Assembly (NCBI GenBank): GCA_009733715.1
Contig: WMKJ01000078.1
Span: 1-62,499, forward strand
DNA length: 62,499 nucleotides
Reading direction: 5' to 3'
Origin: Herpomyces periplanetae
Lineage: Eukaryota; Ascomycota; Laboulbeniomycetes; Herpomycetales; Herpomycetaceae
Shown here: positions 45,552-58,019 of the stretch, in pieces
How the letters are laid out: every line of letters begins with the position of its first letter
Position numbering within the stretch: position 1 is the first letter of the stretch
Position numbers and translations under genes: made by a program
The notes under the pieces: generated by a model
What the model saw: the letters and a program-made list of their open reading frames with translations, nothing else
The model's database searches: none
What the model was told of the DNA's origin: nothing

Positions 45552-48500
45552 CTAACCAGTATGCCAATCAGATGTAATATCTTCAATAAGATCAAATCCA
45601 CAAGCAGCCACAGCAAGATGATCGGCAAATGAACATGTTAATCGCGCAAATTCGGCAGCCAGAATGTCATGAGTTGGAGTATATCCGGTGTTGTTATACG
45701 CTCGCGCTGACAGACCTTCGTCCGAGGATGAATTGCTAGTTGAAACGGATGATGAAGATAGTGATGAACTCGATGAAGATGGTGTAGTCATGAATGGACT
45801 AGTTGTTGTACGCACGGATGGTTGTTGCTGTTGCTGATGTTGCGATGGCGGAGGCGGCGGTGTATCCAATACAAACGGGGGATCGGGTCGTGGGAGTCGC
45901 ATGCGTAAACGAGGTGCTGGTGGAGGCGGAGGTTGTGGAAATGGTGATGATTGCGCAGGATTTGGAGCTCCCGAAGTTAATTGCGCGGGTGGTGGTTGTG
46001 GTTGCGATTGCTGATGAATTTGTCCGACTCCATTACCAGACGGATGTTGGCTGGTGCCTGTTGAACCAATACCTTCCGATGTTAACATGGATGTACTTCC
46101 ATTATTTCGAGATGTTAGACTCTGTAAATCATCTTGATGTTGGTAATGATTTTGATGATGTTGATTCAGTGCCGATGTTGGCGTCGACGCCGCGACTGAA
46201 GTTTGCCGTGGTACCGTTGTCATTGGCATGCCGAAATCTTTCCGCTCAATTTCCCACATTGTTGATATCGAAGTTGGCGCTGACGTTGTAGGACGTGCTG
46301 CAGGAAGTGCCATATCAAGGTCAATTAAAGAATTTCGCGGTGACCAACTCGGTGGTGATAACCGGTTTTGTCGTTCATCCGTCATGTACTGAGACTCCCC
46401 ACCCATCCTTGGACCACCTTCACTATCTGACATACTTGTACTTGTACTCTCGTTAGTATTTGTACTTGCACTCACACCACTTGCATCTTGTCCGTCTATC
46501 ATGGGAAATTTAAAGGCTAATGTATCTCGTTTGTTCGATTCCGCCGATGCTAAACGTCGTACTGGCCCCGATAATGCTGATCCACCTAAACTAACTCTTC
46601 CAGTAACCACTCGCATTGATTGAGTTAACGCTTTACCCGTTCTGCTCATATCAACTCCCGGTAGATTTTCAAATGAATTACCCGTTCCTCTGTCATGTAA
46701 CCTTGTTCCATCGCCATCTACACTTCCGTCACGCGATGAAGATCGGTCCTGGTACGAACTCCATTTACGACTACTACCATTAACATTGTTTTCACCACCG
46801 TCATCATCACTTTGATTGTTAGTGCTATTGTGTAAAAGGGGCCGGGAAGTACCACCACTTCTTTCGTTCAATTGTAACTCGGACATTGCCGTTTCGAAGT
46901 TCCATTCCATCGTAACGCGGGCTTTTCCGCGCGATACAGATTTCTTTTTGGCGGAATCGGGGAATTTCCACTCCATGGTAGCTCGTTTACTGGATTTAAC
47001 ATCGATGGTTAAGCCGGTTTCAACGTTGGAAGAACGAGAATCAATCTGTTTGTGATGATGACGATGACTATGATGATCAATCTGCGCACCATCCAAATCA
47101 ATGGTTTCATCTTCTACTATGGCAGCGTGAGTAGAACGAGAATTGGAATCTCCCGTTATGATAGACGCTGATGTTGTCTTTGTCGTTGTCCCCGTCGCCG
47201 TCGATGTATCGTCATCATCACCAGGGCTTGCATTATCAGAATCTCTAGATCCGTCAAGTTGGATTTGACTAGATGCCCGTCTTCGTAATTTATACGGAGC
47301 CCCAATTGGATTAAAAAGGAGCTGAAGCTGGCCACCCCGTCGAATTTGAGCTTCTTTTAAACGTCTTTCCCGTGGATTTAGCCCGTCAGGTTTACTAGTT
47401 CCATCGACCAATAACGTTCCATTTGCCGATGGGACAAGGGACATTCGACGTGAGAACTCTTCTGTCATACTAAAATTCCATTCATCTTCAATTTCACTAT
47501 TGTACCCACTAACAATTTCCGGACGTTTCGCACCAACTGGTGTGAACAACGATGCCCGTTGTCCACCCGCTTGTTCCCACATGATAAATCTGCCAATTAG
47601 TATTTGTAAACTTTGGACAGGATGACTTTCACTGGTATTAGCCAAGTAGGGATGTTGGTAAATTTCTGCAGCGGTAGGTCGTTCCTTGGGATCATCTCGC
47701 AAGCAGAATGTCACGAAATTTTGCAATTCGGGAGAAAATCTTTCCCCCTCAAGGCGTAAAGGATTGTTACGAAGATGCATACGCAGATCCAACGGATGAA
47801 CTCGACTGTAGGGTGGTGATCCTGTAGCCATTTCATAGATAACACATCCATATGACCAACAATCCACTTCGTACCCATAATGAATTCCTCCAGCGCGTTT
47901 ACTACCAAACATTTTATCAACCATCTCTGGCGGCATCCAATTAGGCGTTCCAAGTAATGTACTCCGCTTGGAAAAATTAGTATCCAATATACCAGCAATA
48001 CCAAAGTCACCAAGTTGTAAACCACCCTCTTCCGTGATAAAAATATTGGAACATTTAATGTCACGATGTACTATTCCCGCTGCATGAACAGATTTTAAGG
48101 CTAAGGCCAACTCCCGCGCTATCGGAATGATAAAAGTTTCTTCTAAACCTGGACTTGGTGATGCCTTCATCAACGTATAAACACTTCCTCCCGGACAATA
48201 CTCCGTAACAATCCAAAACTGTGTATTATATTCAAACGCTTCAATTATCACGTTGATATTTTCCGTTCCACTTTCCTTCAGCCTGATAAGTACCGAGATT
48301 TCACGAAGTGTATCGCGAATTGTTGCATCTTTGTCTTCCGGGTGGGCACTGTAATCAGCCGCGTCAATTTCAACCACTTTAATTGCGACTAACTCTCCCG
48401 TCTCTAATGATGCACTCTTGAAAACTCTTCCAAATGATCCCTTTCCAATAAGCTCAAGAAATTCATATTTGGGTGGTTCGATTCCCTTGCGTTCAGCATA

Positions 48501-48617
48501 CAAGTTGGTAACCATTTGCATTTCTTTCGCCGCAGCTTCTTTCGCTCGGTTTCCCGCATACGATATTGACATCCTCATGTACGAGGGTAAGCCAATTTGT
48601 AACAGTGATCCATCCAT
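45552..48617 (-). CDS. STE20/GCK-family protein kinase with long disordered tail
   Basis: A single exon of 1021 aa. The kinase domain spans about 51-326: LIGKGSFGRVF, catalytic Lys in LVAIKVVEID (K80), HRDIKCSN (D186), LGDFGIAG (D204), a TLLGTPNWMPPEMV activation segment and YEVDCWSYGCVIYEMATG. It resembles the fungal Sid1/Nak1/Don3-type germinal-centre kinases, which act in septation and polarity; I cannot say which. The C-terminal 690 residues are low complexity: Ser/Thr/Asp-rich, a His-rich patch, poly-Pro and poly-Gln, and poly-Ser near 960. Within it a motif recurs (EWNF at 379 and 571, EWKF at 549, AFKF at 701), three copies following a Lys/Arg-x-x-Thr lead. A conserved end (DILAAEFARLTCSF) closes it. 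No PBD or CNH domain was seen. Confidence 0.85.
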   Translation of the reverse strand: MDGSLLQIGLPSYMRMSISYAGNRAKEAAAKEMQMVTNLYAERKGIEPPKYEFLELIGKGSFGRVFKSASLETGELVAIKVVEIDAADYSAHPEDKDATIRDTLREISVLIRLKESGTENINVIIEAFEYNTQFWIVTEYCPGGSVYTLMKASPSPGLEETFIIPIARELALALKSVHAAGIVHRDIKCSNIFITEEGGLQLGDFGIAGILDTNFSKRSTLLGTPNWMPPEMVDKMFGSKRAGGIHYGYEVDCWSYGCVIYEMATGSPPYSRVHPLDLRMHLRNNPLRLEGERFSPELQNFVTFCLRDDPKERPTAAEIYQHPYLANTSESHPVQSLQILIGRFIMWEQAGGQRASLFTPVGAKRPEIVSGYNSEIEDEWNFSMTEEFSRRMSLVPSANGTLLVDGTSKPDGLNPRERRLKEAQIRRGGQLQLLFNPIGAPYKLRRRASSQIQLDGSRDSDNASPGDDDDTSTATGTTTKTTSASIITGDSNSRSTHAAIVEDETIDLDGAQIDHHSHRHHHKQIDSRSSNVETGLTIDVKSSKRATMEWKFPDSAKKKSVSRGKARVTMEWNFETAMSELQLNERSGGTSRPLLHNSTNNQSDDDGGENNVNGSSRKWSSYQDRSSSRDGSVDGDGTRLHDRGTGNSFENLPGVDMSRTGKALTQSMRVVTGRVSLGGSALSGPVRRLASAESNKRDTLAFKFPMIDGQDASGVSASTNTNESTSTSMSDSEGGPRMGGESQYMTDERQNRLSPPSWSPRNSLIDLDMALPAARPTTSAPTSISTMWEIERKDFGMPMTTVPRQTSVAASTPTSALNQHHQNHYQHQDDLQSLTSRNNGSTSMLTSEGIGSTGTSQHPSGNGVGQIHQQSQPQPPPAQLTSGAPNPAQSSPFPQPPPPPAPRLRMRLPRPDPPFVLDTPPPPPSQHQQQQQPSVRTTTSPFMTTPSSSSSSLSSSSVSTSNSSSDEGLSARAYNNTGYTPTHDILAAEFARLTCSFADHLAVAACGFDLIEDITSDWHTG

Positions 48618-49439
48618 TGCCGCACACCACCCACCGTCCTGTTAACCTTACTTGCAAGTATAATATTTAATCTGGTAGAAGTCCTCACAAAAATTATACA
48701 AAACACTTCAACTATTCTCTCGTAGTCCGTCGACTTCGTTCGCGCGGTCCACTTCCACCACCGCGATGAATTCCTTAACTAGCCGTCGTCCCGCTCAAAT
48801 GATTCCAATCGTGAAAATCTCATAAACTATTTCTGTCCAATGTTAACCCAATGATCGACAAGATATGCCCTCCAAGTTGGCGGAGTAATGAAAGATTTTT
48901 CAGGCCCGAGTCTACAAGCAACAATTCGCCGCGTGTGTACGGTGCAGAATCAGGTCAACTGCTGACTGTTAGGACAGTAACAACGGTAGTAGCTGCGTGC
49001 TACAAGTTTCCACGATTGTACAAACGTATAAGATAGAAACCTTCTGATCGTGGGTAAGTTAATCAGCTCGTTTGGCTTAATAGAGGTAAAAGGTCTGCAT
49101 GTGCAAGAGCCGTAATCGCTGTAACCACGTCGTGGAAATAATAGATCAGGGTAACACAATAAAGTTAATCTTTTGTCGCCGCTTGTTCACTCGTGGATGT
49201 GGCATTAATCTGATGAAGCTGAGCCACGTAACGCGTGTCAAAGTTGGTGATAGTCTGTCTTGCTAACAAAGACAAAAATATTTTGCAGGTTCGCCCTCGA
49301 CAGAGTATTGCGTACCCACGCAAGTACTATCACTCATACCTCAAAGGAACCCCGTCTGGAACACAAACCCTCCCCGTCCGTCGTTCTGGTTAATTCGGTA
49401 CAAAATCCTGGACACAGTTAGCGAGGATCTTGTGCGTAG

Positions 49440-49495
49440 GATCCATCCACTCATCCATCCAACCAACCAGCCAACCATCCATCCATCCATCATCC
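49440..49495 (+). repeat. (CCAT)n/(CCAA)n microsatellite
   Basis: ATCC/CCAT and CCAACC units follow each other for about 55 bp, with mixed units in the middle. Confidence 0.85.
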
Positions 49496-50367
49496 CTTTT
49501 CATGTCTTTAGACTAACACATATAACCCGCCCACGCGGATAAATCAACTGAATTTGCGCATACATCCATGAGATCACGGCTAAACTAATACGGTTAGGGT
49601 GACAGACCCGACTAGTTATGTCAGGTAATCAACTCTCTTCTCATGCTCATGAGAAAACGTTCGACCAAGGGGAAGGCAACTAAATTTATCAAATGTACAT
49701 TGACGTGTATAATTTTCAAGGGTGGCAAGTTCCGCACGAATTTAGCGTCAACACGGTCAGGTTAACCAGGCGTAGTTCTTTCGCCATGGCTAGGTCATCT
49801 CCGGAATAAAGAGAGGGTACATATGCATTAATGGGAGGTAACCCTACTCGCACAAGTAATTAGGATACGTAGTACTAAACTATTCGAAGAGATGATGGCT
49901 AAAATTGGGATAAGCGTGCCCATAATGATTGGGATAAAGTATAGAGTTTAAGCATGTGCGCACGTTGCTGCTCAAGGATACGAAAATCAAAAAGGGGTCT
50001 CTTTCCAAGCAGCCGGTGCAGTGCAAATATCGAGGTACGTTGTACAACGAAATGCTATCATTCCGTTCCTTACGCACATTACTCGTCGACGTTCTGTGCC
50101 TTTGAAAGATATAAACCACGCGAGCATGGTCACACTCACTAAACCACCTACAAATAATGCTCACAGGGCATTCTCAACTGATAGCATAGCAGCAGCACAC
50201 TTGATTGCAAAGCTGATAATCAAGTAAAGGCAGAACAGGACGCTTGAAACATTACGTATATGCGGCAAATTTTAGTAAAAAAGTGCTGATATTCCATTGG
50301 CTATGGTAGCGATATGAACTTGTCAATGTACGCAAGCGGAAAATTATCGTATAAGTGTAGTGATTGA

Positions 50368-50395
50368 AGGTGTATGTGTATGTGTATGTGTGTGG
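50368..50395 (+). repeat. (TATGTG)n microsatellite
   Basis: GTATGTGTATGTGTATGTGT reads through without interruption; a similar TATGTG run lies 3' of the CK2 gene. Confidence 0.8.
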
Positions 50396-52675
50396 CACTT
50401 AAGCGTCATCCTGATGTCTCCTTCGTTCTTATCCTCATCGAAAAACTTTCCACAAATATTGTAACAAATAATGCCAGGGGAACCGTGTACATGAGGATGA
50501 ATAAGTGGTGGTGGAGGTAGTGGTGGTGGTAGGCTTAAAAAACCTATACACATCTTTACTCACCCTAGTGTACATGCAAGCGAGAGTTAGCGTACCCTTC
50601 CCTCTTGCTTTCCCGCTCGTGTATAAAACTTTAAGAGTAAATTCCTTGCTTGTTCCACCGTAAAAAAATAGACCTGATTCTGCACCGTGCTGTTCATGAC
50701 TCGTTCACGCTTCTCGAATGTGCCACAGCATACCAAGGGCGTTTCTAGTGAAAGTAGCTTAAATCGTAAACATGAAAACAGCGTACCTGATTAAAATAAA
50801 ACCTTCAATTTTCTAGTAAAATGTCAATATGTCCATCACTTTTATTATCAAGAACTTAATTCCAAAAAATAATCTTGACTTGATCAAAATTCGCTAAAAG
50901 TCTAATCCATGGGTCACGTGTCAAACCATGCGGTGGATCACGTGAACAACCAGAGGAGAAGTGTAGGGGATGAAAGACTAAACGCGAACTTAAACTTGAA
51001 TTGAACTTTGGGAATGGATGAGATGAATTGACAAATTAAAAATTAAGTTAAAAAGGTAAAAATGTGTGTACCGCTGAAAGGTATAAGATATTGGTGATGT
51101 GGAATAAGGAATATTAGCGTGGGTAATGAGTTAGCGTTGGCTTGCTAAGAGAGGTTTAAATGACAATTAGCACAGTATGTATTTAATACGAGATGAGCTT
51201 ATTTTACATTGACATGAGTAAAGATGTACATGGGCTAATCGAAAGTAAGCTGGGATGGGCAAAACATGGAGGGCTTGTGAACGAGAATATGTTTAATGCT
51301 ATGATACTACAGGTAGCTTCAATAATACAGTGAAACTTTGTGTTAGCCCAAAAATTGAGTTATGCAAACGAGTCTCGGTACGGCAGGATTTATAAAGATG
51401 AATCTACAATTGGTGTAAGAGTGAACGGATGTGTCGCGGTAAGCTCGAGTTTAATAAGAAACCATTAGCAAGAGGTAAACTGTTACATGATAGAATAAGA
51501 CATGTATATGCGCGTAAACCCCAAATTGTTGAATGAAACATAGAAGTTAGCACAAGCTAGTAGCATGTGTACATATATAGCACAGATCCAAGGCTCCTAA
51601 ATGTGTGTTAAATGAGATTTCATATTCGTAAATGAATTTTTAAGGGAAGAATCATGCTTGAGAAATATGTTAACATTGCCATACTAATATTTTGGACGTC
51701 ACGATAATCTATCACACGGCCCTCTAATGTCAATTCCTAACAGTTTCATGTGTTCGTGTGATTAAGTTTACAAGTTTTTTCACTAGTTTCGCGGAATGAA
51801 TTGACGAGGATTGTTGTGGGTAATTTAATCTGGTTCTCACTGAAAACATTTAGTTGACCGCTAGTTTAACACCAGTTTACGCGCGCATGATGCAGTGTGG
51901 TGGAACAGAATATAGTGTGATATTTTTAAGTTGCAAAACACTCAAAGTAGTTAGGTTAACAAGTTTATGAATGATAGAATGGAAAAATTCCTGAGTACGA
52001 AACATGCAGTTAAGTTGGCAATGTACCGTTTCAAAGGGACGAAAACTCGATATATATTTAGCTCTACTTCAGCAAATAATTTGCACAGAACAGCCTAAGG
52101 CCACTGCATAAGGCTATGCCAAAATTTTAGTTTTACAGAGCAGTAAGATACAGTTAAAAGAAGGTATTATAATAAATAATTGATGCTCTGCGCTAACATG
52201 AAACTGTCAATCCAATAAACACTCTATACATGAGACTGGCAATTTAGTGCACGACGAATTCCGTAATTAGATGCACGAAATTACATTTCAGAGCAGAGTT
52301 CCAGATCAGTGTATGTAAAATTATGCACATTAAGGTGTATTCCTAACAGAATATTCCTCAGAGCGGGGGGAATGAAATTTAAGAATAACTTTGAAATGTT
52401 TCACAACACCTTCGAGTTGTGAGAATGGAATACGAAGTTATCAAAAAAATCCGATCTTGGCCACTGGTTGTAAATGGTTAATTATACAATAGGCTGACAC
52501 TGACCAGCGTATGCTGAGAGTGAAATTTGGGTATCGCCACTTTTACAGTACGAGATGGGGAGGAAAGGGTAAGATACGAACAAAAATATGAATACATCAT
52601 TTGATGGAAGAGCAGAAAATGGTTTTTTCATAGTGTACAGCAAATACGGTGTGAGTAAACGAAGATAGACGAGTG

Positions 52676-53703
52676 CTAGGGCGAACATTGAAGATTATCA
52701 TCCTCGACCAGTTTGATGACTCCACGCCAACCATTACGTCTATCACGCTCTGCTTGAACGTATTCACCAGCAGCAACATGGCTTAATGCTTCCCATGCAC
52801 GATCGACGGGTAATCCCCAAACACAAGCCAAATTTACAACATCTGCAGGCGAACGACAACACTGAGGGCAATTTGCACCTGAGGAAAGAATAATACCTTT
52901 CCCAGAGCGTAAAACTCGAATTAAAGCTGAAGCATTGCAGATTAAATTGCGACGTACTTGAGCTAGCTCATGGGAGTTATTTGAAGATGTCGATGAATTA
53001 CCCATGGTTAAAGGAGTGGTTCCGACGGCATAAGATATTTCAAATCGACATCCACGTTTAAAAGCCGCTGATACGGCCGCATGCTTACTATTAGTGTGAA
53101 AGGGAAGTCGATTTGCTAAGTTTATTGAAATAATGGAAGGGGGTAAAGTAGTGCATGCGGCCATAAAGGTAGATTCGTCGGTAGGTCGTAGGGAGAGTAG
53201 ATCATATTTTCCCAGTAAATGGGGTATGCGAGCTTTGAGTAAAGGTATAGTGTCGGTGCTTAAAAGAATTGTGCAACGTGTGAGTAAACGAAGGGTGCGA
53301 TTATCGATACCAGGTATATCGGGTAAAGGAATTGGTGGTTGAAGAGATTTCACATCTTTCAATGAATTGACGAGGAAGTTTATGGCAATGCATGTGTAGT
53401 TAACTAGAAGGAGTTACGAATCATGGACGCCAGTAGGACGAATTGTGGAGAAATAGTGTGCATATAAGGGAAGAGTAAACTATGAGAACTTGGAATAAGG
53501 AATGGGGAAATGGATGAATGGAACGGTGTGAAAAGTTTGAAAACTGGAGTGGCACGGAATGAAAAATGCAAGGTAACTGTTTTGGCTACGGGGGATGAAA
53601 AGAGGGGAAGGGCATGATACTTACGTTGATGAAGAAATGAAATTGTGTTGATTAATTTGGATATATCACCCGTATAGAGAACGTTTAAATCAAAGTAGGG
53701 CAT
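52676..53703 (-). CDS. RPP1: RNase P/MRP protein subunit Rpp1 (p30 family)
   Basis: Exons on the minus strand: 53703-53625 and 53403-52676 (807 nt, 268 aa) around a 221-bp intron (GTAAGT..TAG). Rpp1 is a TIM-barrel-like subunit of nuclear RNase P, which trims tRNA 5' leaders, and of RNase MRP. Landmarks: MPYFDLNVLYTGD, LNYTCIAINF at the splice, KYDLLSLRPTDES, SIINLANRLPF and RGCRFEISYAVGT, then RRNLICNASALIRVLRSGKG and IILSSGAN, with DVVNLACVWGLP near the end. Length is that of the p30 family (human 268, yeast 293). The stop lies in a gene-poor stretch; upstream is the long CK2 spacer. Confidence 0.93.
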
Positions 53704-56700
53704 AGCTTGGAGGGGGATATCAAATAAAAGGGTAGTAGATCATTTATGCGCAACTGTAGTGAACGCGGTTCATTTAGGGTTAGTAAAGAAATAGATAAAA
53801 TTTTATCTATTTGATGAGTTTAGTCGTACCGATAAATTGTAGTTTGTATGTATGCATACATGCATATCATATTATATATATAAGATGAGCAAGACGGAAA
53901 GGTTATCGAATAGATATAAGGTGAATAATCGGGTGAATAACTGTAATGAAGATAGTTCGGTTGATTAGGGGACAAATGAGTTTAGTAAATATTATGGAGT
54001 GGAGGTGGAGTAATGGGTAATAGTTACGAGTAGGGGACAGGTATTGGACTGTAGAGAGTAAAGTTGAAGTATAAACTGAGACAAACAGCATGGGTTAACT
54101 ACGCAGAATTTAGTTAAGCCGCTTAGGGGGGTATGGGAAGTGACATAATATAAGTTTAGAGGAAGTTGATAATGTAGTTAAATCGGGCGGATGTACGTTA
54201 ATAGGGTAGAGGAAAGAAATTGGAAATTTAATGGGACGATTGAGTAATGGACGAGCAAATAATCACTAAGAGTTTTAGCAGGAAGAAGAACCTGTTAACG
54301 TAGGATTCTAGGAGAAAAAGAGAGAAGGAGTTTAAGTGGGTAGCAAACGATTTTAAGTTGGGGTGTGGTTATTAGTGGAGGTGTACGGGTAGATAATGGA
54401 ATGGTATGGCATGGTATAATATGATGTAGAATTAGTGTGTAAACCACGTTAAAAGGAGGGTATTATTCATGTTAACTGGGAGGATGGAAGTTGAGTTGGT
54501 ATGTTAGTTGGAAGTTATGAAATGCCAACCGAGTTTTAAGGGTGAAGGCTGGCGGAAGAAGGATGTTCGCGTTTAAAGCCAACGGAGTAAAGCGGAATGA
54601 GAGGGAGAGATGAGTTTGAATGGACAAGTATGGTCAAGAATAGGCATAACGGGGGCAAAAAGACGAACCAAAATAAATCGACCAGGAACACAACAGGGGA
54701 GCAAAGGATAGGGGAATTAATATTAAGAGATGGCGAATACTCGAGAAAACAATAATCGACGGAAAGTTAAGTTACAAATAATTGGACAAGGAGTATTATG
54801 ATGGTGATGGTGATAGTTATAAATGGGTAAAGTCTATGAAAAATTAATGTAAACTTTTCCAAAATCACCCAAAAACCTTGAGAAAGTACTCCACAAAAGA
54901 CCAAAAGGGAAATTCGTTTGAACGGCAAGGAGATTGCACTAAAGCTCTCCTTCCTATTGCTCTTCACCAATTCCAAGCAAAACCGTGACGACCTAAAGCG
55001 TTAAGACGCACCTTCCCCTTCAACTGAATGCTCCGACCCATAGTACCATATACTTACCCAAAACGGTAAAAGCATCGAAACTACGGCAGGCACGTACGAA
55101 GACCAGACGATTGTGCTTCTCATCCTATCAATTATCTCAACATCTGCCCCTCGTCTCATCTCAACATCATCACGTGTGTACCCGTTTTGGTTACCCAATG
55201 TGGAAATTTGCATCCAATGGATTTGGAGATTTTTTCTTGATTCGGCGGATATAAGCTTTGATGGGTATTTGGAAGTAATGTTACACGTTCATCTATCTTT
55301 TGAAAGAATATTTTGCTTTTGATCAGACGTTATGACATCTGGCTTAATTTGTGGAGGTTTGGTGATATATTTCTAACCTTCCCCAATCCTTTTCCTCCAA
55401 TTTACCCAGAGTTGTATATCCTTTCGACCGCTTGCTTCCTCCACATATAATTGGTTCATATTTGCTGTAATTAATCAAATGTCTTCTCGTCCACGCGCAT
55501 GCACATTCATAACAAGTATATGTCTAGGCTATATTTACTTATATTTATTACTTTTCTTGATTGTATTATACGGGAATATTCGTCTCTTTTGACTATCATC
55601 ATTGCCAACTCCGTCACCCTTCTTCGCCCATTTATTCCATTCAATATTATCTATTCTCCCCATTTCTAAACTAGTAGTTGTTTAGCTAGCTGATAATTAT
55701 AATTGTATTCCATACCTTTTACTCATACTCGTTCCTACATTTGACCAATATTCCCAAATCCTGTACATACTTCTCTATCGCGTTCTCGTTCCTCCCCTAA
55801 CCTTGACATTCACATTAATCCGTTTCTCCCACTCAAAATATTCACATATTTTTACACATATCTTACTAAAATTTTACTTTTTCCCTTCAATTTGTCCTCT
55901 CTTCAATACACCCTTTTCTGTGTATTATGCCATTCCTACGCTCATTTTTGACGTTTCTACGCCTTTAACATTATATACATACCCTTTCAGCCCCCTTCAA
56001 TTTTTCGATTACCTTAATTTAAATCTTTGATTAACATTTATCTATTTTTCATCATTACTCCCACCCTTACTCTTGCTGCTATCACTGCCACGGTCACTAT
56101 TACAACTACCACTTCTCTATACCACTCTCTTGCTTTCCTTGTTTCATCTTTATCTGTCTGCCTTAATCCCTCTTTTAAATACATAAAGCCTCCCCTCACA
56201 AATTTACTGATTTTTCTTTACCATACTCTTACTTTCTATCTTCCTTTCCTTTCCCTTCCATACTTAACCTAAACTTTCCGCATACTTAACCAACTTGCGT
56301 CTGCCCTTCTCAAACCTTAACTCGCACTCTTTATTTTGCGTAATCATTACCAATTACAATCCCTTCTTCCCCTCTATTTTCATATGTCAGTACATCTTTT
56401 ACCTTGGTTTAAACTTCTACAATCGTACCTTGATATCTTCAGACCATGTATTAATTTCAACTAGATGCCTTTGTCTTGTCACTTCTGTTCTATCATTATT
56501 CTATTTGTTTCCTCTTCCCTTCACACCAATCCTAAGTAAATCACTCTTCGTACACTTTAAATTCAATTATCACATTTACATATTCTCATGTTCATGTCTT
56601 TTTGTTAACTTCTCGTCCCTCTCGTCTTTCGTTAATATCCCAGTTAATCATTCTTGTCCACTCACTTTCTAGTTTTTTCTTTTGTTGTCTCTTATTCTTG

Positions 56701-58019
56701 TTTACCCCATCTTTTTACTTACCGCAGTATCCAATTAATACTTCCTATATTCCTCAAAAAAACCCCTTCACATTGCCTGTTTCCCCCCGTTAACCTTGGG
56801 TACACAGTATTAACTCCCTAGGCTTCGCGCATTTCCACACATTACATTTTACCTTGGTATTACTTTCTCTGACGAGTGCCTACCTCGGTCCGATTACCCG
56901 GCGACATTACTGTTACGTTTTAGGGGAAAAAATTGTTAACTACTTCATTGTCAATTTGTTTTATGAAAATACTTAAACTACATTAAACTCTTACACCACG
57001 ACTACCATCATCGTCCTTCAACCTTCCGTCCTACCTTCATTCATGCATACTTAATCTTTTGCTTTCATTCATCTATTCTTCTATCGACATTTTTCCTTCC
57101 TATATTCAAATATTTTATTCCATTCATTTAGACGAAGGAGTTGCCCCAGCTCTTGGTTCAGTTTTATCACAACATTCTGGCCCATATACGAAATTATCAA
57201 GCATATCCAATTCCTACAACACACATAAACACATTCAAACACACCCTAGTTACCCGTTCGTTCGTCCATCCATTTTACGGATAATTTATCGTTGCAAATA
57301 TAATTATTCTACTAGGTCACCGTTACATCAATTATTCCCGATATTCACTTACAACAAATTCAACGTTAAACCATTTATCCAACCAATATCATCCTTACAT
57401 TGTAAAACGTTTCTTTCAGGTAAGTTTTTATGCGATATGAATTCATACCCTCATCATAAAACTTCAAGTAATACAATTGATACTTTACATCTTATCCATC
57501 CCCCATTTTTTTTCAAATGATCATGGGCTTTACATCCAAAGCATTAAAACAGAATTTGATGTTGATCTTCCCCCCATAATCTTCCATTACTCTTCAAAAT
57601 TATCATTACACACAATTTGTACATCTTTTGTTCACACATATCCTCAATTTACCATCACACTTTGTTTAATCCGCTCAATGTCTCCTTCACTACCCCAATA
57701 AATTTCCTATTATTTGAACACCTACCTTATCTCCATGAGCCCATCCAGTTTCATAACCACATATTATTCAACTTGTGATCATTAATTTCCCTTGAGAATT
57801 TTTTCTGCAATCCTTTTCGCCTAAACCGGAATAACCCGGTAAAACATCTTACCGAAGCCGTCATACTAATTTTCCACAATATTTTCATTGCTTTGTCTAT
57901 AGATTTCCCCGAGCTAAACCATACCATTCAAATTAAGCGGGTGAATATAATAAAAAAGATTTTTTTTCACCACGGCTTCCTCCACGGTTTTACCCCGCGT
58001 TTCTGAACGCTCTCCAAGT
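53704..58019. promoter_or_regulatory. 4.3-kb divergent spacer RPP1 / CK2 with purine-to-pyrimidine switch
   Basis: The RPP1-side half (to about 54,800) is purine-rich on the plus strand (GA, GGA and AGG runs), so it reads pyrimidine-rich in the RPP1 sense. From about 55,400 to 58,000 the plus strand is strongly C/T-rich in the CK2 sense, and long open frames with many Ser, Phe, Leu and Pro codons appear by composition alone. A TTTCAG/GTAAGT junction at 57,420 could be the donor of a leader intron. No gene is supported. Confidence 0.5.

Larger units (their letters stand above)
48618..52675. other. 4.06-kb intergenic region, no gene supported
   Basis: Between the kinase start and the RPP1 stop. 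Frames are short and overlap. It holds a (CCAT)n tract (49,440-49,495), a TATGTG microsatellite (50,368-50,395) and a GGT/GGA-rich run (50,505-50,531). From about 50,900 the plus strand becomes purine-rich. Nothing in it is recognisable as coding or as an RNA gene. Confidence 0.55.

Noticed and set aside
49880-50227. Overlapping open frames on both strands (up to 94 codons)
   Set aside because: Three frames are open at once, with no start context, splice chain or family similarity; this is expected by chance.
51192-51332. 46-codon frame starting MSLFYIDMSKDVHG
   Set aside because: Looks protein-like but is short, and I found no further exon with matching phase on either side.
55803-57701. 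Series of long hydrophobic frames (75-153 codons) on the plus strand
   Set aside because: They reflect the C/T-rich composition (Ser, Phe, Leu, Pro codons) rather than membrane proteins; frames overlap and have no domain. Only 57,130-57,420 is kept as a possible leader exon.
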